DNA of 64,000 nt from positions 1 to 64,000 of the forward strand of contig QOOZ01000036.1 of the NCBI GenBank assembly GCA_003331195.1, in the 5' to 3' direction. This DNA is from Puniceicoccaceae bacterium. Its GTDB lineage: Bacteria > Verrucomicrobiota > Verrucomicrobiia > Opitutales > Coraliomargaritaceae. Both the position numbers and the translations under genes were made by a program. Under the pieces are notes generated by a model. The model had not been told where the DNA came from, did not search any database, and saw nothing but the letters and a program-made list of their open reading frames with translations. Shown here piece by piece: positions 47,207-57,377 of the stretch. Position 1 is the stretch's first letter. Each line of letters begins with the position of its first letter.

Positions 47207-49897
47207 TTATAAGTTCGGAATCAAATTCCTGGGATCGTAGAGGGAGCGAAGCCTTTGGTCTTTGAGGGTTCCGGTAAGTTCGAATTGGAGAAGGTTGGGT
47301 ATCGGTTTTGTGATGAGGTCGCCAATTTTGCGTAGCTTGGAACTAGGATTACCGGCGTTACCGAAGAGCTTGACTTCAACATTCATGTTGAGCTTTTGAT
47401 CGCTGAGGCAGAGTGTTCCAGGAGTGTCGATCTGGGTGCGGTCCCCGTCGATGCGAAGGGGGTCGAAAGTGACAAGATCGTCCTTGTAGAGGAAGTCGCC
47501 GTGCATGTTGTTGAGATTAAAGGAGGTGAAGCTGAGTTGCGTATTTTGCAGGATCTTAGATAGAGGTCCGAGTAGCTGGATCGTCCCTAGTTTATCGTTA
47601 CGGATTTCAAAGTGCCCGAAGCCCTTGTGCTTGAAGGGATCCTCAGTCGGGCCTTGCCCTCGTATATTGAGGTCGATTCGCGCATCCTCACGTCTGGGCT
47701 TGGTCGTTTTGGTGCCTTCTAGGCTGTCTTCTATATGATCAAATTGTGGAAGATCGCGGATTGCTTGTTTTTGATCGGCATCTTTTAGAGCGAGCGCGTA
47801 GCGCAATGAATTTTTGGATTCTACGGGCATGAAAATATCGATCATGGCGGTGGCTTGACCGTCGGCGTAGCCAAGCTTAACCTCGCGTAGGTGGCTGACT
47901 TCAGGGCGTCCGAAAAGCTTGAAGCTAAGATGATCGAGCGGCACGTCTTTATAGGTGAGCGGGTGGTCGAGACTGGCGGTAAGATCGAAGTAACTTTTGT
48001 CTACATATTCGGAATAGGCTTTGTTGAAGATGGCTGCTTCAAGCTGTATTAGTGGTGGGCTGGTGGTTTTAAAGTCAGTGATGACTGTCGCTATATCGCT
48101 TTTGAAAAGTTTGGCTGCTTCGGCCAGCGCGAATTGTAATTCCATGTCTAGGCGGATCGAAGCCGGGCTTTTGACTTCGTCGCGCTTTGAAGCGAATGCG
48201 ATGTCGCCGCGTGCCCAATCCTGGCCCTTGCGGACATTGAGATCGTGCAGTTCGCAATAGAAGCCACGACCGCGCACAATAAGCTCAGCTTCATCAAGAA
48301 CCACGCCCATGTAGCCGACCTTGCTTGCCTTAGCGTGACCGTAGTAAAGGTCGGAGGATTGTCGTTGCGTGTTACCGTAGATGGTAAAATCGCTGAGACT
48401 GTAGTCAGAGTGGCTGAAATCGACATTCTCAAAGATAGCTGCCCACCAGCTAGGAAGAAGTGAGTTATAATCGTAGGGTACAGCGGAGCCGATAAGGCTG
48501 CCGCGATAATCGAAGCTAGTGGTATCTAGGCTAAACTTAAGATCAAGCCACTGCTGCTGACGGCGGAGGTAAAGATCTTCGATCACGTAGAGGCCATTGG
48601 CATAGCTGGCGTGCGCATTGACATGGTCGAAAGTGAGTTCGTCGATTTGAAGTCTTTGAACTTCAGCTTTCAGTTCGGCGTGATTGACGGCAAAACCTTC
48701 GGTAAGATCTAGCTTGAGGTTGTAGTAGGGGGGTGTCTTGTAGGTGATTTTTGGAATTTTTTCGGTAAGCTCTCTGGGAATCAGTTTGACGAGATCGAGA
48801 CAGCCACGTGCTTGCACTTGGCCGCTCCATTTCTGGGCGTTAAGTTGTCCGCTTAAATCGATAGCTCCCTCTAAGCTACCGGTTGAACCATGAAACGAAA
48901 GTAACGGATAGGCCTTTGAGTCGACCTGCAGAATGGGGGCAACGAGTTTGAAGTTCTGTATGTTTAATTGCTTGGCAGCTAGTTTGAGTCGCGGACATTT
49001 GCCTGAGATTAAGTCGTCGAAGTCGTCGTGAGGGAACTCGGCGCTGAGGCTCTGTGCAGTTAAATCATAGCGAGGAACTTCTAGGTGTTGTGCTGTAAGG
49101 CGTGGTGCTGAGATGAGAATGAGCTTTCCCTCAGAGAGTTGGATGACTCCTGATAGCTGTAATTCTTCGGCATTCGCCTCTGCGTGTTGCATCTGCCGAC
49201 TAGTGATGCGTAATTCGATTTGCTGTGTATTGGTGTCGAGATTACTTGATTTAAAGTCAACGGTCGGTGCCAGAAAGTAACTGATATACTCCTTTTGTTG
49301 AGATAGTATGGCCGCTTGTGTGTAGAAGTTATTGATGGCTACATTGATGTCTGAAGCTTCGGCACCGTCCTCCTTAAATGCTGGTAAATCGAAAGAGCCG
49401 CGTAGGCGTATATTTTCATGTAAAGCGGCGAATCGATCCACTTTCCAATTGTCGTCAGCCTGAATAAACCGAAAGGCGACGCGCTCTAATAGAGGACTAT
49501 GGTATCCATCTGGTGAATACACGGATGGGGCGAAAAGTGTCCCCCCAGTCAATAGCAGATTCTCTGCGCTAGGAGCTTTATCGAAGCCTTGCCACTTTAG
49601 TTCCAGTACGGCGGCATCGGCCTGAAAGAGGGATTGCTTGATGTTTACAGAACGCAGTTCGATGCCTACGAGCTCGATAGAGGCATCTGGGCGCAGACGG
49701 ATTTCATCGACACGTAGGATGATGCCCGGGGATAAGTTTTTGGCAATGAGCTGATTGCCCCACTCGGACGGTATCGGCAGGTAGCCGTAGATTAGTAGGC
49801 ATGCTACGACAAAGGCTTGCGCTATAAAGATAAGTAAAATTGTGGCATCAAAAAACAGCTTTAACAGCGTGACTAAGAGTTTTCTGATACGTGGCAT
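47207..49897 (-). CDS. AsmA-like inner-membrane-anchored protein
   Basis: This 896-residue protein has one N-terminal transmembrane helix (about 14-38) followed by a long beta-rich periplasmic part. The C-terminal region resembles AsmA/DUF3971 proteins: Gly-His-Phe-Glu-Ile-Arg-Asn, Leu-Gly-Pro-Leu-Ser-Lys-Ile-Leu, a Gly-Asp-Phe-Leu-Tyr-Lys-Asp segment, and Leu-Asn-Met-Asn-Val-Glu-Val-Lys-Leu-Phe-Gly. AsmA-like proteins are thought to act in envelope lipid transport or outer-membrane homeostasis. It lies 50 bp downstream of the DUF4340 gene and ends the leftward gld-type row. Confidence 0.8.
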   Translation of the reverse strand: MPRIRKLLVTLLKLFFDATILLIFIAQAFVVACLLIYGYLPIPSEWGNQLIAKNLSPGIILRVDEIRLRPDASIELVGIELRSVNIKQSLFQADAAVLELKWQGFDKAPSAENLLLTGGTLFAPSVYSPDGYHSPLLERVAFRFIQADDNWKVDRFAALHENIRLRGSFDLPAFKEDGAEASDINVAINNFYTQAAILSQQKEYISYFLAPTVDFKSSNLDTNTQQIELRITSRQMQHAEANAEELQLSGVIQLSEGKLILISAPRLTAQHLEVPRYDLTAQSLSAEFPHDDFDDLISGKCPRLKLAAKQLNIQNFKLVAPILQVDSKAYPLLSFHGSTGSLEGAIDLSGQLNAQKWSGQVQARGCLDLVKLIPRELTEKIPKITYKTPPYYNLKLDLTEGFAVNHAELKAEVQRLQIDELTFDHVNAHASYANGLYVIEDLYLRRQQQWLDLKFSLDTTSFDYRGSLIGSAVPYDYNSLLPSWWAAIFENVDFSHSDYSLSDFTIYGNTQRQSSDLYYGHAKASKVGYMGVVLDEAELIVRGRGFYCELHDLNVRKGQDWARGDIAFASKRDEVKSPASIRLDMELQFALAEAAKLFKSDIATVITDFKTTSPPLIQLEAAIFNKAYSEYVDKSYFDLTASLDHPLTYKDVPLDHLSFKLFGRPEVSHLREVKLGYADGQATAMIDIFMPVESKNSLRYALALKDADQKQAIRDLPQFDHIEDSLEGTKTTKPRREDARIDLNIRGQGPTEDPFKHKGFGHFEIRNDKLGTIQLLGPLSKILQNTQLSFTSFNLNNMHGDFLYKDDLVTFDPLRIDGDRTQIDTPGTLCLSDQKLNMNVEVKLFGNAGNPSSKLRKIGDLITKPIPNLLQFELTGTLKDQRLRSLYDPRNLIPNL

Positions 49898-49947
49898 GGT
49901 TAGCGTGGTCGCTTGCAGGTGCTTTACTTGTCTAGGCGTTAAGGTGT

Positions 49948-51894
49948 CTAGGTTTGAGCAGGTGTAGATACTGGCTCTATGGGTGCAGGTGTCGGCACTG
50001 GTTCACCCTTCATCTCTGGCGGAATTTCCATGTCCTCGGTTAGTTCGTAGAGTGCGTCGAGTAGTGACTGTGGGATTTCGAAGATAGTGTTATATTGTTT
50101 CGACCCAGCTACTTGAACGGTGCCTGAGAGGCGGTCGGTGAAAACATATTCGCGTGTCTCGGTACGGTCGGTTTCGTCTCCAGGCAACTGGATTGTGGCG
50201 CTGAGTTGGAAGCGCCACGGAAGTGATTTTTCTGCGTCGACGGGATAAGCTTCGGCATAGCTATCGAGGAGGTAGCTCTTAACCTCAAATTTACGAATGG
50301 CGCCAAGCAGGACGGGTATATGCTCTGCATGGTTGGCATCGAATTCTTCGATCAGGTCATTCCCAGATATGTTTTCTTGTCCAAGCACGTAGTCAAAGAT
50401 GGCCTCGCCAGTTTGTAGGTTTGTAAGCTGGAGTGCGCTGATACGTGCCGCAGCGGGCAGTATGTCCAATATACGGTTTCTGTAGTAGGGGGTATTGAGT
50501 GGAATCATGCGCAGAGTCGCACTGCGCTCTACCTTGAAGATGAAGTCAGCTAGGTTTGTTTTTGCGTAGAGAGCGTCCCTGCTGTTTTCAGGATATGCCA
50601 GCATAAGTGTTAATGGATCGCCCTCAGAAAAGCTGAGCGTTACGACGCGGCGTGGATTGTTAAAGCCGTAGCTCTCGATGTCAGACGTAGAGGGGGCATC
50701 GGCGGTGAACCCTTTCGCTCGAAGGCTGGAGAGGTCTTTTATCAGCTTGTCCATGATGGCTGGATCAGCACGATAAGGCTGGATATCGTTTCCACCTTTA
50801 CTTTCAAGAACCTGCCAGTCGTTTTCGCCAGTTTCTAATTTTTGTAGCCGTATCTTTCGGCCATTTTCCGAGATATTAATGGTGGAAAGCATGCTCGAAT
50901 CGAAGTTCATAAAGTTGCGCTCACGGAGCGCTTCTTGCGCTTCGCGCAGTGCGTCGAAAGGGCGGGCGAGCACAGTGAAGATTGCTGGGTTGTCTTCGAG
51001 TTTAGCGAAGTATTGAGGCGCACCTTGCGAATCGGGATCGAGATTGCCGACGATGAGTGTTTGGCGGCGCTTATTACCGTAGATCGTGACCTGCATGAAG
51101 GGTGTTTCGAGGCCTTGAACGATCGGATCGGCTTGTTCGGTCTCGAGAAAGCGCCGCACCTTGGCAGCGGTTAAGGTATTGACCGTGTTGTCGACGAGAG
51201 CAGGGTTTGCTTTCGCTGCGAGGGGCGCCTCAAAAATCCAAGCCCCATTGTTGCGTGCGAGGCGCACTTTCAGCGAACTACCATCGGCAGTATTTCCGGA
51301 GCGGATCTGCAACCCGAGTGCGTCGACCTCAAAGACGGGTATGTCAAATATCTCGCGGGAGCGCAGATCATTTAGATCAACGAGCAAACTATCAATGACT
51401 TGGCGGTTGACAACAAAGATCTCCAGTGCGTCGGGGCCTAGAAAATAGACATTGTTGCCGATTTCGGTTAGCGTGCCGATGCTGAGAGAAATGGTTTCAT
51501 CGCCTTTGGCGATGACGATCTTCAGTAAAGGATTTTCGAGCCCGTAGTCGGCTAGGGATTGCCCAGTCTTTTCAATTTCATCGACGGAAAAGGAGGCTTC
51601 TTCTTCGAGGAACTGTAGCTGATTCAGAATACGATTGATCGCGAAATAATTAGCGGACCATTGCATTGGCTCGATGAGGTGCCAAGTAGAACCTTTTCGC
51701 TCAAGGATGCGGGGTGTTTCGATTCCGCGCCCATGTAGTTCGATACGGTCGGCGTCGATTAGCTCACGTCCGATCTGTCTCGAGAGACCGCCGGTGCTTG
51801 GCTCGACTTGTTTGGCCTGGTGGTTGAGATAAGCAATTATGCCAAAAGCAATGACGTTGAGTGCGAGAAGAAAGACTGTGAATTTGAAACGCAT
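49948..51894 (-). CDS. DUF4340-domain protein of a Gld-type ABC cluster
   Basis: The 648-residue protein begins Met-Arg-Phe-Lys-Phe-Thr-Val-Phe-Leu-Leu-Ala-Leu, an N-terminal membrane anchor of about 20 residues. The ATG at 51894 is chosen because an upstream extension would overlap gldG without homologous content. The exposed part has DUF4340-type repeats (Trp-His-Leu-Ile-Glu-Pro; Ser-Leu-Ala-Asp-Tyr-Gly-Leu-Glu-Asn-Pro; Leu-Ile-Val-Gly-Asn). The C-terminus is Pro- and Thr-rich. DUF4340 genes usually follow gldG homologues, as here (4-bp gap). Molecular function is unknown. Confidence 0.85.
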   Translation of the reverse strand: MRFKFTVFLLALNVIAFGIIAYLNHQAKQVEPSTGGLSRQIGRELIDADRIELHGRGIETPRILERKGSTWHLIEPMQWSANYFAINRILNQLQFLEEEASFSVDEIEKTGQSLADYGLENPLLKIVIAKGDETISLSIGTLTEIGNNVYFLGPDALEIFVVNRQVIDSLLVDLNDLRSREIFDIPVFEVDALGLQIRSGNTADGSSLKVRLARNNGAWIFEAPLAAKANPALVDNTVNTLTAAKVRRFLETEQADPIVQGLETPFMQVTIYGNKRRQTLIVGNLDPDSQGAPQYFAKLEDNPAIFTVLARPFDALREAQEALRERNFMNFDSSMLSTINISENGRKIRLQKLETGENDWQVLESKGGNDIQPYRADPAIMDKLIKDLSSLRAKGFTADAPSTSDIESYGFNNPRRVVTLSFSEGDPLTLMLAYPENSRDALYAKTNLADFIFKVERSATLRMIPLNTPYYRNRILDILPAAARISALQLTNLQTGEAIFDYVLGQENISGNDLIEEFDANHAEHIPVLLGAIRKFEVKSYLLDSYAEAYPVDAEKSLPWRFQLSATIQLPGDETDRTETREYVFTDRLSGTVQVAGSKQYNTIFEIPQSLLDALYELTEDMEIPPEMKGEPVPTPAPIEPVSTPAQT

Positions 51895-51898
51895 ATGC

Positions 51899-53380
51899 TT
51901 AGTGGCGGCGGATGAGATAAATGAGCAAGCCGAGCAGCGCGGTAGCACTCGGTAAGATTGCGTAATAAACGAGGGTTCGGTTTAGGTCGCGCTTGCTCAT
52001 GACGACTTGGTAACTTTCCAGTGGTCGAGTCGCTATGTTAAGCATGCTATTCCTAGCGAGTGCCCAATTCATCGAGTTGAAGAAAAGGGTACGGTTGCCG
52101 AAGGCACGTAGGCGGTTGTTGGTGATGAAGTCAGAATTACCAAAGGCGACGAAGCGACCACCGGGGATATTGATGCCGAGCCCTGTGCCTGCAGTACGAG
52201 TGGAAACTGTAGCGATGGGGATAGGGCCTTTGAGGTCGCGCTCTTCGTCGAATTTTATCGGATCTTCCGTGCGGTAGTCGCTCTCCGCCCAGCTTTGGTC
52301 GGAGGTACCCATGATTTGAGTCACCTTTAGGCGTGGGTCTTTAAGGGAGCCAGGATCGGTGCGCATGGGGCGTGGGCGACCGAAGAGGGCGGTGACCTGG
52401 TAATCGACGAGTAGCTTTGTGATCGGGTGTGCGGCGAAGCGACGTATGATTAGATCACCGCCTTGCGCCCGGAAGTCGGGGCCAATATCTTCAACTAACA
52501 TGTCATCAGCAAGTACGCCCCAGTCATAGAAAAGCTCTTCCATGCCGTGGCGTCGACCGGGATCGATCAATACCATCATCCTGCCATTACGCTCACTCAT
52601 GTAGCGACGCAGCTTCTCGACTTCCTCGGAAAGGAGGCCGGCCTGGGGGGAGGGGACGACTATCAAGTCGGCATCTAAGGGTACGTTTTCTTCCACTGCC
52701 AGATCGAGCGTAGCGAGTATGTAATTACGCTCGCGGAGAAAGGCTTCGAGCTGTGAGAGACCACGTAGGGGGTCGACATCTTCGAGGCGCATCTCGCCGT
52801 GACCAACTAGGAAGTAAATTTTATCCTCATCTTTCGCGGAGACGTCAATGATTGCTGAGGTGATTACCTTTTCGCCGCGAAAGCCTGTTATTTGATTGTC
52901 CGCGACTTCGTAGAGTTCAGCTTGGCGAATTTCCCGTGTGCGTTCCCCCATTGCGATTAAGATGATGTTCTCCTGCGTTAGCTTATATTTGTTGCTCAGA
53001 TCTTGAGCGCGCTTTCTCTGCTGATAGATGTCGAGAAACTCAATGTTAATGTAGGCTTTGCCCTCCTTCATACCCTCGGCTTCGTATTCGCGCAAGAGCT
53101 TGCGCAGGTGTTGGTGAATCTGTTTTAGCTCGGCTACTTCAGGATCATTTGGAATGGTGACGATGATACTGACAGGTTCCTCTAGTGCACGGATGTGGGC
53201 TTTTGACTCAGGCGCGAGGGAATAAGTGCCCGATTGTGTCAGGTCGATCCTAGTGAAGTATTTTGCGGCCAGATAATTGAGCGAGGCGACCAAGCATAAT
53301 CCGAGTATGATCTGGACTATGCGATTGGCTACACGGAAACGGCGTGCAACACGGTATTCGTTGAAACGGTTGATCTGCAT
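51899..53380 (-). CDS. gldG: GldG-like ABC transport auxiliary protein
   Basis: The 493-residue protein has an N-terminal transmembrane helix (about 22-43), a GldG-type extracytoplasmic domain (Asp-Leu-Thr-Gln-Ser-Gly-Thr-Tyr-Ser-Leu-Ala-Pro; Val-Gly-His-Gly-Glu; Leu-Ile-Asp-Pro-Gly), and a C-terminal helix (about 469-489) before Arg-Arg-His. In Bacteroidetes GldG works with GldA and GldF and is tied to gliding. Elsewhere the same set is common without known motility, so the name marks homology only. It lies 18 bp after gldF. Confidence 0.85.
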   Translation of the reverse strand: MQINRFNEYRVARRFRVANRIVQIILGLCLVASLNYLAAKYFTRIDLTQSGTYSLAPESKAHIRALEEPVSIIVTIPNDPEVAELKQIHQHLRKLLREYEAEGMKEGKAYINIEFLDIYQQRKRAQDLSNKYKLTQENIILIAMGERTREIRQAELYEVADNQITGFRGEKVITSAIIDVSAKDEDKIYFLVGHGEMRLEDVDPLRGLSQLEAFLRERNYILATLDLAVEENVPLDADLIVVPSPQAGLLSEEVEKLRRYMSERNGRMMVLIDPGRRHGMEELFYDWGVLADDMLVEDIGPDFRAQGGDLIIRRFAAHPITKLLVDYQVTALFGRPRPMRTDPGSLKDPRLKVTQIMGTSDQSWAESDYRTEDPIKFDEERDLKGPIPIATVSTRTAGTGLGINIPGGRFVAFGNSDFITNNRLRAFGNRTLFFNSMNWALARNSMLNIATRPLESYQVVMSKRDLNRTLVYYAILPSATALLGLLIYLIRRH

Positions 53381-53398
53381 CAGGGTAATTATGGCATT

Positions 53399-54163
53399 CT
53401 ATGCTTTCGCTTCGATCACGAGAGTGGAGAAGCCGAGTAATAGAAAAGTGGTACTGGTGTAATAGAAGAAGGGGCGGGTATCGATAATACCGCGCGAAAA
53501 GTCGTCTAGATGTTCGAAAATTTGTAGGTAGTTGACTGCGGCGACTGCCCAACTAGAGAGCTCACCTCCTGCATCTGCGAGATTACCCATTTGTTGGCCA
53601 CCGATGATGACTACGAAGAGAGTTGTAAAGGTGAGCATCCCCGCGACGAGTTGGCTACGAGTGACGCTACTGGCAAAGACACCAATCGAGATAAAGAGTA
53701 GACCACTTGTTGCGAGAAATAGGAAGCTGCCTACGAGCGGTTCTAGTTCCAAGAGAGCACCACTTTCTGCTACGTTAGGGTAGAGTTTTTCGGTGACTAG
53801 GGGAAAACCAATCGTCAATACCCAGAGCAACATGTAGAAAAGATAAGCTCCAGCGAATTTACTCAAAATTACGGCTACGCGCGAGGTGGGAGTGGTCATT
53901 AGTGTATCTAAAGTTCCTATACTCCGTTCGCCTGCAATACTTCGCATTGTTAAAAGGGGTACGACGAAGAAAACAGGAATCCAAAAGACGCTAAAGAACT
54001 GAACAGTGGGTAAGGTCTCCGAGGGAGTATTGACCATGCCGCGCAAGATTGCCCAATAAAGAAAGCCCATCAGGCAGAGGAAGAGCACTGCGGCGATGTA
54101 GGTGTGCGGGCTGATGAACAGCATGCGCAGCTCGTGTTTAAGTAGTATGAAAAAGTGGCGCAC
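53399..54163 (-). CDS. gldF: ABC transporter permease, GldF-like
   Basis: The roughly 254-residue protein is an ABC-2-type permease with about six hydrophobic helices. The conserved Glu-Arg-Ser-Ile-Gly-Thr-Leu-Asp-Thr-Leu-Met-Thr-Thr-Pro segment near residue 80 is typical of the GldF/NosY group. The likely start is a GTG at 54163 (Val-Arg-His-Phe-Phe-Ile-Leu-Leu-Lys-His-Glu-Leu), 31 bases after the ATPase gene. Longer frames overlap gldA with an implausible Ser/Pro-rich N-terminus. It forms the channel for the GldA ATPase. Confidence 0.85.
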   Translation of the reverse strand: MRHFFILLKHELRMLFISPHTYIAAVLFLCLMGFLYWAILRGMVNTPSETLPTVQFFSVFWIPVFFVVPLLTMRSIAGERSIGTLDTLMTTPTSRVAVILSKFAGAYLFYMLLWVLTIGFPLVTEKLYPNVAESGALLELEPLVGSFLFLATSGLLFISIGVFASSVTRSQLVAGMLTFTTLFVVIIGGQQMGNLADAGGELSSWAVAAVNYLQIFEHLDDFSRGIIDTRPFFYYTSTTFLLLGFSTLVIEAKA

Positions 54164-54194
54164 TTTAAATTGGTCAGTAGTTACTAGAGAGAGA

Positions 54195-55190
54195 CTAAGC
54201 GCTGATTTTGGGCTTGGTTTCGATGGTTTCCTCCCAAGATCGCTTGGTCGCGGCGAGGAAGATCTCTTCGAGGTTGGGCTCGCGAGGGGCCAAGCTGTGT
54301 AGGATGAATTCACGCTGACTGCTGAGTATTTGGATCAGTTGTGGGCCAAGGTTGCCTTCATTTTCAACGCGAAGGTTTAGCTCGGACCGATTTTCGGCTA
54401 TCGGAGTGCATTCAAGTATGTCAGCATCGATTCCACGACTGGTGAGGCAAGCGGCGACGGCGGTGTCGTTGCCTTCGACGATTAAACTAAAGCGATTACT
54501 AGGCAGAAACTCCTCGCGTAGTTCTTTACTCGTGCCCGCCGCGACGATTCGACCACGGTTAATGATAATCACGCGGTCGCAAGACCGCTCGATCTCGGGT
54601 AGAATATGGCTGGAGATGATAACGGTGTGTTTGCCGCGTAGATTATCGATTAGTTTACGGATTCCTTGGATTTGGTGGGGGTCGAGGCCGATGGTCGGTT
54701 CGTCCATGATGATTATTTCGGGATCACCAAGTAGGGCATCGGCGATACCAACGCGTTGGCGAAAGCCCTTGGAGAGTGTGCCGATGATTTTACGGCGAGC
54801 TGTACGGGCGAGGTCGCAAATCTCCATTGCTTCTTTCACGGCGGCGCGGAGCTTATGCCCCGGGACTTCTTTGAGTCGCGAACGGAAGCGCAGATATTCG
54901 ACTACCCTCATGTCGTCTGGTAGAGGATTGTTTTCCGGCATATAGCCAATCTTACGTTTCACCTCGTGCGGGTTTTGCGCTACGCAGATGCCACCAACCC
55001 AAGCCGAACCCGAGGTGGCCGACATAATGCCAGAGAGGATTCGCATAGTTGTGCTCTTACCCGCGCCATTGGGACCAAGGAAGCCGACAACCTCGCCCGG
55101 CTTGACCGTAAAGTTGACTTTATGGATAGCGGTTAAGGCCCCGTATTGGCGGGTGAGATCTTTGACGCGTATGCTGGGAATGGTCTCCAT
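54195..55190 (-). CDS. gldA: ABC transporter ATPase, GldA-like
   Basis: The 331-residue ATPase has Walker A Gly-Pro-Asn-Gly-Ala-Gly-Lys-Ser-Thr near 39-47. The signature region reads Leu-Ser-Lys-Gly-Phe-Arg-Gln-Arg, with Lys in place of the usual second residue, common in this subgroup. Walker B is Ile-Ile-Ile-Met-Asp-Glu-Pro, and the H-loop is Ser-Ser-His. A C-terminal extension of about 100 residues (DrrA/GldA-type) ends with Glu-Pro-Asn-Leu-Glu-Glu-Ile-Phe. It is the first gene of the five-gene leftward row. Confidence 0.9.
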   Translation of the reverse strand: METIPSIRVKDLTRQYGALTAIHKVNFTVKPGEVVGFLGPNGAGKSTTMRILSGIMSATSGSAWVGGICVAQNPHEVKRKIGYMPENNPLPDDMRVVEYLRFRSRLKEVPGHKLRAAVKEAMEICDLARTARRKIIGTLSKGFRQRVGIADALLGDPEIIIMDEPTIGLDPHQIQGIRKLIDNLRGKHTVIISSHILPEIERSCDRVIIINRGRIVAAGTSKELREEFLPSNRFSLIVEGNDTAVAACLTSRGIDADILECTPIAENRSELNLRVENEGNLGPQLIQILSSQREFILHSLAPREPNLEEIFLAATKRSWEETIETKPKISA

Positions 55191-55340
55191 AGGTAGGCGA
55201 TTGTTCGGAACACATTCACAAGAGGGAAGAACTCAGAAGCTTGCAATCCGTTACTTGGCTCTGTAAGACGTATTTTTCATTAGTTCCACGCCTTGGACTC
55301 CACGCTTGCGAGAATTCTAGGGGCAGTGCATCTACTTGTT

Positions 55341-55730
55341 ATGGAAATTACTCTAACCACGCCAGCCATACTTTTTCCAGCAGTGAGCCTACTAATGCTG
55401 GCTTACACTAACCGCTTTTTAGCCATCGCTAGTATAATCCGTGTGCTACATAGCCGTTATAAAGCTGAAGGCAGCGCCGTTGTGCGCCGCCAAATCGAGA
55501 ATTTACGCGCACGACTCGGGTTGATTCGTAAGATGCAGACCTTCGGCATCCTGAGCCTCTTCGCTTGCATCCTCTCGGTCATCGTGCTTTTCCTCGGACA
55601 GTTGATTCTCGGTAAAATCCTTTTTGGTCTCAGCCTAGGACTGATGCTTACCTCCCTGCTTTATTGCCTGATGGAAATACACCTGTCTGGCCAAGCCTTG
55701 GAGATCGAGATGGAGGATATGGAGAAGTAA
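55341..55730 (+). CDS. DUF2721 membrane protein
   Basis: The 129-residue protein has three transmembrane helices (about 5-25, 62-85 and 88-110) separated by a basic cytoplasmic loop. The pattern Thr-Pro-Ala-Ile-Leu-Phe-Pro-Ala-Val-Ser-Leu-Leu-Met-Leu-Ala-Tyr-Thr-Asn-Arg and Ile-Ile-Arg-Val-Leu-His is that of DUF2721 proteins. The ATG at 55341 fits the family; an in-frame TTG at 55293 would give a longer but unlikely start. Function unknown. Confidence 0.85.
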   Translation: MEITLTTPAILFPAVSLLMLAYTNRFLAIASIIRVLHSRYKAEGSAVVRRQIENLRARLGLIRKMQTFGILSLFACILSVIVLFLGQLILGKILFGLSLGLMLTSLLYCLMEIHLSGQALEIEMEDMEK

Positions 55731-55778
55731 GGGCTAGTTGTTAAAAACTAATTATTAGTTCCTAAGTTTCAATTTATT

Positions 55779-57266
55779 CTATGGCAGCTTCGTCGTGCCC
55801 ATAAGGTACTTGTCACATACGCGAGCAACGCCACGACCTTCGTTGATCGCCCAGACAATGAGCGATTGACCACGGCGCATGTCTCCCGCCGCGAAGACGC
55901 CTTCGACACTAGTTTCAAATTCACCGTATTCGGCCTTCACGTTGGATCGGGCGTCGAGGTCGAGGCCTAACTCTTCGGCGATGGTTGCTTCGGGACCTAA
56001 GAATCCCATTGCAAGCAGAACAAGCTCTGCTTCGAGTACTCGCTCACTACCATCGACCTTCTTCGGAATGAATCGACCGTTTTCGTTCGTCCATTCGATG
56101 TTATGAATGTGCACGGCTTTGACCTTATCGTCTTCGTCGCCTTCGAACTTGCTGGAAGTGACGAGATATTGGCGCGGGTCTTCCCCTTGAATCTCGGCAG
56201 CCTCTTCTTGGCCGTAGTCCATTTTGTAAGTCTTGGGCCATTCGGGCCATGGGTTATCCGCTGCGCGCTCTTCGGGAGGCTTTGGCATGATCTCGAGCTG
56301 CGTCACGCTCTTGCAACCGTGACGGAGTGAGGTGCCTACGCAGTCAGTGCCGGTGTCACCACCGCCAATGATGACGACGTTTTTGCCCTTGGCCAGTTCG
56401 CTGAATTGTTCAGACTTACCTTCTTTGACGTCCCAAAGTTCCTTTGTGTTCGGTCCGAGGAATTCCATCGCGAATCGTATATTGCCTAGATCGCGGCCTT
56501 CGATTGGTAGATCACGCGGTTTGGTGGCACCGCAACAAAGGACGACGGAATCAAAGTCCTCCATTAGTTGTTTGGAAGAAATGTCTTTGCCGATTTCGAC
56601 GCCGCAAGTGATGGTGATGCCTTCGGCTTCCATCAACTCGATACGGCGAGTGACGACGTCCTTCTCTAGCTTCATGTTGGGGATACCATACATAAGGAGC
56701 CCGCCTGGGCGATCGGCGCGTTCGTAAATGGTGACTAAGTGGCCGGCTTTGTTTAGCTGGTCGGCTGCGGCTAGACCCGCAGGTCCTGATCCGACCACAG
56801 CGATCTTTTTACCAGTGCGCTCTTTGGGCGGGGTGGGGGTGACCCAGCCTTCATTCCATGCTTTGTCGATGATGGAACACTCGATGTCTTTAATCGTGAC
56901 GGGTGGCTCGATCACACCGAGCACACAAGAGCCTTCGCAAGGAGCGGGGCAGACGCGGCCAGTGAACTCGGGGAAGTTATTCGTTTTCATGAGGCGCTCA
57001 TAAGCGCCCTGCCATTTACCTTGGTAGACGAGGTCGTTGAACTCGGGTATCAGATTGTTTACAGGACAACCGCTGGCCATGTTAGCGAGGGTGATTCCTG
57101 TGTGGCAGTAAGGTGTACCACAGTCCATGCAACGTGCACCCTGACTTTGCACTTTTTCTTCGTCAAAATGCTCGTGTATTTCGTCCCAGTCTTTGACACG
57201 TTCGAGTGGTGAACGATTCGCAATCGTCTTGCGCTCGATTTCCATAAATCCAGTTGCTTTTCCCAT
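55779..57266 (-). CDS. gltD: Glutamate synthase small subunit
   Basis: The 495-residue subunit delivers electrons from NAD(P)H to GltB. The N-terminal double cluster domain has [10 protein letters not shown] (about 46-55) and later [10 protein letters not shown]. Two Rossmann domains carry Val-Gly-Ser-Gly-Pro-Ala-Gly-Leu and [10 protein letters not shown]. The C-terminal FAD motif is [10 protein letters not shown]. It is 111 bp downstream of gltB on the same strand. Confidence 0.96.
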   Translation of the reverse strand: MGKATGFMEIERKTIANRSPLERVKDWDEIHEHFDEEKVQSQGARCMDCGTPYCHTGITLANMASGCPVNNLIPEFNDLVYQGKWQGAYERLMKTNNFPEFTGRVCPAPCEGSCVLGVIEPPVTIKDIECSIIDKAWNEGWVTPTPPKERTGKKIAVVGSGPAGLAAADQLNKAGHLVTIYERADRPGGLLMYGIPNMKLEKDVVTRRIELMEAEGITITCGVEIGKDISSKQLMEDFDSVVLCCGATKPRDLPIEGRDLGNIRFAMEFLGPNTKELWDVKEGKSEQFSELAKGKNVVIIGGGDTGTDCVGTSLRHGCKSVTQLEIMPKPPEERAADNPWPEWPKTYKMDYGQEEAAEIQGEDPRQYLVTSSKFEGDEDDKVKAVHIHNIEWTNENGRFIPKKVDGSERVLEAELVLLAMGFLGPEATIAEELGLDLDARSNVKAEYGEFETSVEGVFAAGDMRRGQSLIVWAINEGRGVARVCDKYLMGTTKLP

Positions 57267-57377
57267 AATTTTTAAGAGTTGAAAGTTGTTAGTTGGGAGC
57301 GGAAAGAGTTTTATTTTTGAGATTAAATCAAACTTCTGCTTTTTGTCTTTCGACTCCTTTATTGTGACTGTAGGTTG

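Noticed and set aside
55746-55760. 15-bp palindrome AACTAATTATTAGTT between DUF2721 and gltD genes
   Set aside because: AT-only short palindrome without T-run context; too weak to call an operator or terminator.
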